A DNA stretch of 21,450 bases, from positions 1 through 21,450 of the forward strand of contig JABFXB010000280.1 of assembly GCA_013361975.1 (NCBI GenBank), read 5' to 3'. The position numbers and the translations under genes were made by a program. The number at the start of each line of letters is the position of its first letter. The stretch's first letter is position 1. Under the pieces are notes generated by a model, which saw nothing but the letters and a program-made list of their open reading frames with translations, ran no database searches and had not been told where the DNA came from. The DNA is from Dermatophilaceae bacterium (GTDB lineage: Bacteria; Actinomycetota; Actinomycetes; Actinomycetales; Dermatophilaceae). Of this stretch, positions 13,021-21,450 are shown piece after piece.

Positions 13021-13752
13021 GTGCCCACCGTCATCTTCGTGCGCCACGGTCGATCGAGCGCGAACACCTCCGGCGTACTCGCCGGATGGATGCCCGGCGT
13101 CTTCCTCGACGAGACCGGCGAGGCGCAGGCGGCGGCGGTGGGGCAGCGGCTCGCGTCGGCCGTGCTGCCGGTCGCCGAGGTCGTCAGCTCGCCCCTCGAC
13201 CGCTGCGTGCAGACCGCCGACCTGCTGGCTGCGGCCCTGCCCGGCCACGTCGCCCGCAGCGTGCACGACGGTTTCGGCGAGTGCCGCTACGGCGCGTGGA
13301 CGGGGCGGCCGATCTCCGAGCTGGCCCGCGAGGAGCTGTGGAAGGTCGTGCAGGACCGACCCAGCGACGCCCGCTTCCCCGACTCGGCGGCATACCCGGC
13401 GGAGTCGATGGTCGAGATGCAGGACCGGGCGCTGCGCGCCGTCCGCGAGACCGACGCCCGCATCCTCGAGACGCACGGCAAGGACGCCGTCTGGGTGGCG
13501 GTGTCCCACGGCGACGTCATCAAGTCGATCCTGTCGCACGCCACCGGCGCGCACCTCGACGACTTCCAGCGCATCAACGTCGACCCGGCGTCGGTGAGCG
13601 TCGTGCGCTACACCAGCCGCAAGCCGTTCGTGCTCCGGCTCAACGACGTCGGTGGAGACCTCGCCGGGCTGCGGCCGCCCGAGAAGCCCGCGGCCGAGGA
13701 GGGCGACGCGGTCGTCGGCGGTGGCGCGGGCGCCCCCGACGGCGTCGGATAG
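13021..13752 (+). CDS. Histidine phosphatase, MSMEG_4193-type putative phosphomutase
   Basis: 243 residues of the phosphoglycerate mutase-like superfamily. The phosphohistidine motif is FVRHGRS (R8, H9), the second Arg is in SSPLDRCVQTA (R61), the acid residue in GFGECRYGAWTG (E87) and the second His in AVSHGDV (H163), so the catalytic set is complete. The last 25 residues are a low-complexity tail. The family TIGR03848 belongs to a three-gene actinobacterial set with DUF3090 and a PI-kinase-like protein, both directly downstream here, and has been proposed to be a phosphomutase or phosphatase. The GTG start fits TAGGCT 7 nt upstream. The TAG stop (13750-13752) starts the TAGGGT box of the next gene. 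Confidence 0.9.
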   Translation: MPTVIFVRHGRSSANTSGVLAGWMPGVFLDETGEAQAAAVGQRLASAVLPVAEVVSSPLDRCVQTADLLAAALPGHVARSVHDGFGECRYGAWTGRPISELAREELWKVVQDRPSDARFPDSAAYPAESMVEMQDRALRAVRETDARILETHGKDAVWVAVSHGDVIKSILSHATGAHLDDFQRINVDPASVSVVRYTSRKPFVLRLNDVGGDLAGLRPPEKPAAEEGDAVVGGGAGAPDGVG

Positions 13753-13755
13753 GGT
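13750..13755 (+). promoter_or_regulatory. -10 box of DUF3090 gene, overlapping a stop codon
   Basis: TAGGGT begins with the TAG stop codon of the phosphatase gene and ends 7 nt before the ATG at 13763. It may allow separate leaderless transcription of the DUF3090-kinase part of the cluster. Confidence 0.5.
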
Positions 13756-13762
13756 CGTTTCC

Positions 13763-14305
13763 ATGACGGTCCAGGACTTCGATCCCGCTGACCGGTTCGT
13801 CGCAGGGACGGTCGGCCCGGCCGGCCAGAGGGCCTTCTACCTCCAGGCGAGCTCGGGCCCACTGGTGGTCACCGTCGGGGTCGAGAAGCAGCAGGTCTCG
13901 ATCCTCGCCGACCGCATCAACGACGTACTCGACCAGCTCGCGCCGGTGGCGGCCGTGGAGCCCGGCGAGCCCGGCGGCGCGCCGGAGGACACCGAGCCGC
14001 TGCAGACGCCGTTCGACGAGGACTGGCGGGTGCAGACGCTCTCGCTCGCGTGGGACGAGGACCGCCAGCGGGTCGTCATCGAGTGCCACGACCACGACCC
14101 CGACGAGGTCGACGACGACACCGACGAGGTCGGTCCGCTCGCGCGCAACTCGATCCGTGTCAGTCTCGGTCCGGCGGAGGCCCGCGCCTTCGCCCGCCGC
14201 ACCAACGCCCTGGTCGCTGCAGGGCGTCCGCCCTGCCCGTTCTGCGGCAACCCGCTCGACCCCACGGGCCACGTCTGCCCGCGGGCCAATGGCTACAAGC
14301 GCTGA
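13763..14305 (+). CDS. DUF3090 family protein with C-terminal zinc-knuckle-like motif
   Basis: 180 residues. It starts with the family pattern DFDPADRFVAGTVGPAGQRAFYLQA and contains VGVEKQQVSILADRINDVLD. An acidic, low-complexity insertion (about 65-85) divides the domain. The C-terminus CPFCGNPLDPTGHVCPRANG provides C158, C161, H170 and C172, a likely zinc site. No enzyme activity is known for DUF3090 (TIGR03847). It always travels, as far as I recall, with the MSMEG_4193-type phosphatase and the SCO1664-type kinase, so it is probably their adaptor or substrate; this is inference. The last 17 bp overlap the kinase gene. Confidence 0.9.
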   Translation: MTVQDFDPADRFVAGTVGPAGQRAFYLQASSGPLVVTVGVEKQQVSILADRINDVLDQLAPVAAVEPGEPGGAPEDTEPLQTPFDEDWRVQTLSLAWDEDRQRVVIECHDHDPDEVDDDTDEVGPLARNSIRVSLGPAEARAFARRTNALVAAGRPPCPFCGNPLDPTGHVCPRANGYKR

Positions 14306-15098
14306 GCAGACGCCGTCGCCGGTCGACCTGACCGGCGAGATCGAGGTGGTCGGTCGCATCACCGACTCCTCGAACCTCGCCGTGCTGGCCACGGTCTCGA
14401 CGTTGCCCGGCGGCCACGTCATCTACAAGCCCGTGCGCGGAGAGCGCCCGCTCTGGGACTTTCCCGAGGGCACGCTCGCGGGGCGCGAGGTCGCGGCCTG
14501 CGTCGTCTCAGAGCTCGGCGGCTGGGACGTCGTGCCCCCGACCGTCATGCGCGACGGGCCGCTCGGACCCGGCTCGGTCCAGCTGTGGATCGGCAACCCC
14601 TTCGACCCGGTGGCCGACGACCGCGTGGTCGACCTCGTGCCCGAGGGGCACACTCCCGACGGCTGGCGCGCGGTGCTCGACGGCGAGACGCCCGGAGGTG
14701 CCGCCGTCACGGTGGTGCACAGCGCGGCCGACGACGTGCGTTCGCTCGCGGTCCTCGACGCCGCGCTCAACAACTCCGACCGCAAGGGCTCGCACTGCCT
14801 GCGCGACGAGGACGGTCGGCTGTGGGCCATCGACCACGGGGTGACGTTCTCGCCGACCCCGAAGCTGCGCACCGTCCTGTGGGGCTGGGCCGGCGAGCCG
14901 TTCACCGAGGCCGACGCCGGCCGGCTGCGCCGACTGCAGCAAGCTCTCGACGACGACGCCTCCAGGGCGCGGCTCGACGACCTGCTGCCCGGGGACGACC
15001 TCGAGGCCTTGGCGCGACGGGTCCGACGGCTCCTCGAGAAGGGCGTGCACCCGTTCCCCAGCCCGGACTGGCCCTCGGTGCCCTGGCCGCCCCTCTGA
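14289..15098 (+). CDS. SCO1664-family PI3K/HipA-like kinase
   Basis: 269 residues. The N-lobe includes GGHVIYKPVRGERPLWDFPEG (probable ATP lysine K47) followed by LAGREVAACVVSE. The C-lobe has LDAALNNSDRKGSHCL (N162, D164, R165, H169) and LWAIDHGVTF (D182), matching the catalytic and metal-binding loops of phosphatidylinositol-kinase-like proteins. The family (TIGR03843) has no proven substrate. ATG 14289 overlaps the DUF3090 end by 17 bp, and with no promoter box or ribosome site in front it is probably coupled to DUF3090 translation. A longer in-frame start upstream would lie wholly within DUF3090 and adds no family-like residues. Confidence 0.88.
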   Translation: MATSAEQTPSPVDLTGEIEVVGRITDSSNLAVLATVSTLPGGHVIYKPVRGERPLWDFPEGTLAGREVAACVVSELGGWDVVPPTVMRDGPLGPGSVQLWIGNPFDPVADDRVVDLVPEGHTPDGWRAVLDGETPGGAAVTVVHSAADDVRSLAVLDAALNNSDRKGSHCLRDEDGRLWAIDHGVTFSPTPKLRTVLWGWAGEPFTEADAGRLRRLQQALDDDASRARLDDLLPGDDLEALARRVRRLLEKGVHPFPSPDWPSVPWPPL

Positions 15099-15148
15099 GT
15101 CGACGGGCGTCGTGCCGGCCTGGCGGCGCCGCTTCCCGACCCACGAAC

Positions 15149-15169
15149 CCCGAGCAGGTCGAGCTCGGG
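15149..15169. promoter_or_regulatory. Inverted repeat just upstream of mshC promoter
   Basis: CCCGAGC and GCTCGGG form a 7-bp inverted repeat with a 7-nt spacer, ending 8 bp before the TAGAGT -10 box. Its position over the -35 region suggests an operator; it could instead be a weak terminator for the kinase gene. Confidence 0.35.
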
Positions 15170-15177
15170 TCGGGAGA

Positions 15178-15183
15178 TAGAGT
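15178..15183 (+). promoter_or_regulatory. -10 box of mshC (leaderless type)
   Basis: TAGAGT ends 6 nt before the GTG at 15190. The 91-bp gap after the kinase stop therefore appears to carry an independent promoter for mshC. Confidence 0.55.
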
Positions 15184-15189
15184 CTCGGG

Positions 15190-16446
15190 GTGAGAAGCTG
15201 GCCGATGCCGTTCATCCCCCAGGTCCCCGGCAGCGCACCCGAGGTGAGGGTCCGCGACACGGCATCCGGCGAGCTCGTGCCCGTCGCCGGCGGTGACTCG
15301 GTCACGGTCTACGTCTGCGGCATCACGCCCTACGACGCGACGCACATGGGCCACGCCGCCACCTACGTCACCTTCGACCTGCTCGGCCGCGTGCTGCGCG
15401 ACAGCGGCCACAACGTCCGCTACGTGCAGAACATCACCGACATCGACGACCCGCTGCTGGAGCGTGCCGAGCGCGACGGTGTCGACTGGCGCGACCTCGC
15501 CACCCGCGAGATCGCCCTCTTCCGCGAGGACATGACGGCACTCGCAGTGATCCCGCCCGACGAGTACCTCGGGGCCGTCGAGAGCATCCCGACCTTCGTC
15601 GCGCCGATCGAGAAGCTCGTCGCCGACGGGTGGGCGTATGCCGTCCCGGCGCCCGACGCGTCGCGCGAGGGTGCGCTGGACTACTACTTCGACGTCGCCA
15701 AGGACCCGCGGTTCGGCTCCGTGAGCCACCTCGACGAGTCCGGCATGCTCGAGGTCTTCGAGGAGCGCGGGGGAGACCCCGACCGCGTGGGCAAGCGCAA
15801 CCGGCTCGACGCGCTGCTGTGGCGCGCTCACCGCGAGGGCGAGCCCGAGTGGGACGGCGGCTCGCTCGGCTCCGGCCGGCCCGGCTGGCACATCGAGTGC
15901 GCGTGCATCGCCCTCGACCACCTCGGCGTGCCCGTGGACGTCCAGGGCGGCGGCACCGACCTCGTCTTCCCGCACCACGAGATGAGCGCCGCCCACGGTC
16001 GTGCGCTCAGCGGTGCGAGCTCGTTCGCGGGCGCCTTCGTGCACCAGGGGATGGTGGGTCTCGACGGCGAGAAGATGAGCAAGAGCAAGGGCAACCTCGT
16101 GCTGGTCTCGACGCTCCGGCGTGAGGGCGTCGACCCGATGGCCATCCGCCTCGCTCTGCTGGCCCGGCACCACGCCCACGACTGGATCTGGCACGACGAC
16201 CAGCTGGTCGAGGCGCAGCAGCGACTCGACACGTGGCGAAAGGCGTTGTCGGGCAATGGCGGTCCGGTCGCCGACCAGACGGTCGACGACATCCGTGCGG
16301 CACTGGCCGACGACCTCGACAGCCCGCGAGCGCTCGACGCCGTCGACCGGTGGGCCAGCCAGGCGCTGACGCGCGGCGGCGACGACCCGGGCGCGCCCGG
16401 CGTGCTCGGCCGCGCCCTCGACGCCCTCCTCGGCGTCCGCCTCTGA
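15190..16446 (+). CDS. mshC: MshC, L-cysteine:GlcN-Ins ligase of mycothiol synthesis
   Basis: 418 residues. Joins cysteine to 1-D-myo-inosityl-2-amino-2-deoxy-alpha-D-glucopyranoside using ATP, the third enzymatic stage of mycothiol production in the cytoplasm. It is a shortened cysteinyl-tRNA synthetase-like catalytic domain: VCGITPYDATHMGHA holds the HIGH-type motif (HMGH 52-55) and zinc ligand C43; WHIEC (C237) and PHHE (H262) complete the zinc site; EKMSKSKGN (KMSKS, 295-300) binds ATP. The tRNA anticodon-binding region of true CysS is absent. The N-terminus MRSWPMPFIPQVPG matches the MshC-specific start, confirming GTG 15190 and separating it from CysS. Confidence 0.97.
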   Translation: MRSWPMPFIPQVPGSAPEVRVRDTASGELVPVAGGDSVTVYVCGITPYDATHMGHAATYVTFDLLGRVLRDSGHNVRYVQNITDIDDPLLERAERDGVDWRDLATREIALFREDMTALAVIPPDEYLGAVESIPTFVAPIEKLVADGWAYAVPAPDASREGALDYYFDVAKDPRFGSVSHLDESGMLEVFEERGGDPDRVGKRNRLDALLWRAHREGEPEWDGGSLGSGRPGWHIECACIALDHLGVPVDVQGGGTDLVFPHHEMSAAHGRALSGASSFAGAFVHQGMVGLDGEKMSKSKGNLVLVSTLRREGVDPMAIRLALLARHHAHDWIWHDDQLVEAQQRLDTWRKALSGNGGPVADQTVDDIRAALADDLDSPRALDAVDRWASQALTRGGDDPGAPGVLGRALDALLGVRL

Positions 16447-16627
16447 CATCGAGACACGCAGAGACGGAGCGTTCTCTCGATCAGGGGGGTGGGCTCGCCT
16501 GCCCGATCGAGAGAACGCTGAGTTCGCCGTCTGAGCGTGCCTTCGATCTCCTACTCCGATCGAGAGAACGCTCCGTCACGTTCGGGTGGTGACGGAGCGT
16601 TCTCTCGATCGGGTTGGGAGGGGTGGG
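16447..16627. repeat. Array of alternating inverted repeats between mshC and PAC2 gene
   Basis: A 15-20 bp unit, GACGGAGCGTTCTCTCGATC in full form, occurs with alternating orientation: plus at 16463-16482, minus (15-bp core) at 16505-16519, a degenerate plus copy (13 of 16 bases) at 16533-16548, minus at 16558-16577 and plus at 16591-16610. A weaker minus remnant may lie at 16447-16459. The last two copies plus flanks form a perfect 24-bp stem (16556-16579 with 16589-16612) and the first two a 15-bp stem with a 22-nt loop. The array fills the gap between convergent genes; it may act as terminators or be a REP/BIME-like mobile repeat. Confidence 0.85.
16556..16612. terminator. 24-bp perfect stem, likely terminator of the PAC2 gene
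   Basis: The strongest hairpin of the array, loop 16580-16588, begins 15 nt past the PAC2 gene stop on the minus strand. The companion 15-bp stem (16468-16519) is similarly placed after mshC. Confidence 0.6.
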
Positions 16628-17482
16628 TCAGCGGCCGGTCTGGTCGTCGTCGCGGCCACGGAGGTAGCGCTCGAACTCGCGGGCGATCGCGTCGCCGCTC
16701 GCCTCGGGCAGCTCGGCCGTGTCCTGGGCCTCTTCGAGGCCCTGGACGTACTCGGCGACCTCCTCGTCGGACTGCGCCAGCTCGTCGACGCCGCGCTCCC
16801 AGGCCCGGGCACTCTCCTCGAGGTCGCCGTGCGGCACGGTGATGCCGAGCAGTGACTCGACGCGGCGCAGCAGGCTCAGGGTCGCCTTCGGCGACGGCGC
16901 CGCGCCGGCGTAGTGCGGCACGGCAGCCCAGGCGGACACCGTGGGGATTCCGGACTCGCTGGCGGTGTTGCTCAGCACGCCGACGATGCCGGTCGGGCCC
17001 TCGTAGCGGGAGCCCTCGACGTCGAAGCGGTGGATGGCGGCCTCGTCCTCGGCCGTGGCGGTCACCGGGATGGGCCGCGTGTGCGGCACGTCGGCGAGCA
17101 GCGCCCCGATCGTCACGATGGTCGTGACGCCGAGCTGGTCGGCGAGCTCGAGCAGCTCGATGCAGAACGCACGCCAGCGCATCGACGGCTCGATGCCCTG
17201 CACGAGCACGACGTCGCGGTCGAGCCCCGTCTCGGTGGCGACGAGGACGCGCGTCGTCGGCCAGGACAGCAGGCGCCGGCCGTCCTCGATGGAGACACGC
17301 GGACGGTTGACCTGGAAGTCGTAGTAGTCCTCGGGGTCGAAGGCCGCCACCACCTCTGCATCCCAGACCTCGGCCAGGTGCCGGACGGCGCTCGTGGCGG
17401 CCTCGCCGGCATCGTTCCAGCCCTCGAAGGCCGCGATGAGCACCGGGTTGGTCAGCTCCGGCACGTCCTCGAACTCCAGCAC
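16628..17482 (-). CDS. PAC2-family protein
   Basis: 284 residues starting at GTG 17482-17480, with AAGGAG five bases before it. The N-terminal two thirds show the PAC2 fold pattern (proteasome assembly chaperone 2 family): PVLIAAFEGWNDAGEAATSAV, the DPEDYYDFQVNRPRV segment, VVLVQGIEPSMRWRAFC, TIVTIGALLADVPHTRPIPV and SGIPTVSAWAAVPHYAG. The C-terminal third is acidic and helical and carries RYLRGRDDDQTGR at the end. Actinobacterial members are soluble and multimeric; a role in proteasome assembly is suggested by the family name but unproven. It is divergent from metH, an arrangement I also recall for Rv2125/Rv2124c. Confidence 0.9.
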   Translation of the reverse strand: MLEFEDVPELTNPVLIAAFEGWNDAGEAATSAVRHLAEVWDAEVVAAFDPEDYYDFQVNRPRVSIEDGRRLLSWPTTRVLVATETGLDRDVVLVQGIEPSMRWRAFCIELLELADQLGVTTIVTIGALLADVPHTRPIPVTATAEDEAAIHRFDVEGSRYEGPTGIVGVLSNTASESGIPTVSAWAAVPHYAGAAPSPKATLSLLRRVESLLGITVPHGDLEESARAWERGVDELAQSDEEVAEYVQGLEEAQDTAELPEASGDAIAREFERYLRGRDDDQTGR

Positions 17483-17523
17483 GTCATCTCCTTCACCGTG
17501 GCCGCCCTCGCGCCCACCCCATC

Positions 17524-17529
17524 AGCCTA
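17524..17529 (-). promoter_or_regulatory. -10 box of PAC2 gene
   Basis: TAGGCT on the minus strand would start transcription near 17517 and give a leader of about 35 nt with a good AAGGAG ribosome site, so this gene is leadered. Confidence 0.4.
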
Positions 17530-17621
17530 GGACCTGCCGCCCTCGTGGCGCCGGAGTCGCCGGGCGTGCCGCCGTCGTGCCCGCACTACGGGCGGTGGCG
17601 CGGGCCGGGGCCGAAGGTACG

Positions 17622-17627
17622 TAGAAT
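17622..17627 (+). promoter_or_regulatory. -10 box of metH
   Basis: TAGAAT is the best -10 match in the 197-bp gap; transcription near 17634 would give a leader of about 46 nt. That is too short for a cobalamin riboswitch and none of its conserved box is seen. Confidence 0.5.
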
Positions 17628-17667
17628 CGGGCCGGTCCCGTCCGACGGCGCTCACCTCGCGCCGCAG

Positions 17668-17674
17668 AGAGGAG
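17668..17674 (+). promoter_or_regulatory. Ribosome binding site of metH
   Basis: AGAGGAG ends 5 nt before the GTG at 17680 and fixes the start. Confidence 0.75.
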
Positions 17675-17679
17675 CCACC

Positions 17680-21450
<3,771 letters not shown>

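Larger units (their letters stand above)
951..15643. repeat. Dispersed octamer GTATGCCG, ten copies
   Basis: Plus-strand copies: 951-958, 7228-7235, 9617-9624, 12981-12988, 15636-15643. Minus-strand copies (CGGCATAC): 2026-2033, 4585-4592, 5621-5628, 9219-9226, 13388-13395. Nine of ten extend to CGTATGCCG. Seven lie in genes, three between genes. No copy was found after 15643. Function unknown. Confidence 0.8.

Noticed and set aside
12924..13067. N-terminal extension of CorA to an ATG at 13067
   Set aside because: The extra residues show no family similarity and would overlap the start of the divergent phosphatase gene.
951..15643. GTATGCCG as a polar chromosome-segregation guide (KOPS-like)
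   Set aside because: The ten copies are split five and five between strands, without the strand bias such guides show; the motif itself is kept as a finding.
16447..16627. CRISPR array
   Set aside because: The repeats alternate in orientation, have unequal spacing and vary in length; CRISPR repeats are direct and evenly spaced, and no cas gene is present.
17630..17679. Cobalamin riboswitch before metH
   Set aside because: The gap between the likely transcription start and the metH GTG is about 46 nt, too short, and no conserved B12-box pattern is seen.

Overview
The window is very GC-rich with dense, short intergenic gaps, and its gene families (mshC for mycothiol, an F420-type luciferase-like oxidoreductase, DUF3090, SCO1664-type kinase, DUF5703) are typical of Actinobacteria. 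The order uppP / MSMEG_4193-type phosphatase / DUF3090 / SCO1664 kinase / mshC / PAC2 / metH resembles, from memory, the Rv2124c-Rv2136c stretch of Mycobacterium tuberculosis. Style and content suggest a mycothiol-making actinomycete, perhaps a Micrococcales member such as Intrasporangiaceae; the family-level guess is inference. No phage, transposase, CRISPR array or rRNA was seen.

Layout. 1-492: 3' part of a SpoU/TrmH RNA methyltransferase. 511-3526 (minus): MarR regulator, MFS transporter, HipA-like kinase and DUF3037 protein in one direction. 3536-4735 (minus): alpha/beta hydrolase fused to a luciferase-fold domain, divergent from a second MarR gene (4819-5325) across a compact double-operator region. 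5356-5486: strong hairpin terminator and tRNA-Leu(GAG). 5639-8166: M20 peptidase, DUF5703 protein and a lipoprotein. 8330-8821: a protein with an extreme aspartate tail. 8831-10915: aldo/keto reductase divergent from an F420-type oxidoreductase. 10999-11859: uppP. 11922-12923 (minus): CorA. 13021-16446: phosphatase, DUF3090, SCO1664 kinase and mshC. 16447-16627: an array of alternating inverted repeats. 16628-17482 (minus): PAC2 protein. 17680 to the window edge: cobalamin-dependent methionine synthase metH, almost complete.

Two signals cross gene boundaries. First, 11 of about 20 visible gene starts have a TANNNT hexamer ending 6 or 7 nt before an ATG or GTG start, the signature of leaderless transcription; in several cases this -10 box is built from the stop codon of the upstream gene. 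Genes lacking it mostly have a good Shine-Dalgarno sequence or are translationally coupled. Second, the octamer GTATGCCG occurs ten times in either orientation between 951 and 15643, in coding DNA in different frames and between genes, far more often than base composition predicts.

The most system-like gene sets are the phosphatase / zinc-protein / kinase trio beside mshC (a conserved actinobacterial trio of unknown substrate) and the HipA-like kinase with DUF3037 partner. Both kinases carry a similar N-x-DR ... AIDHG active-site block.
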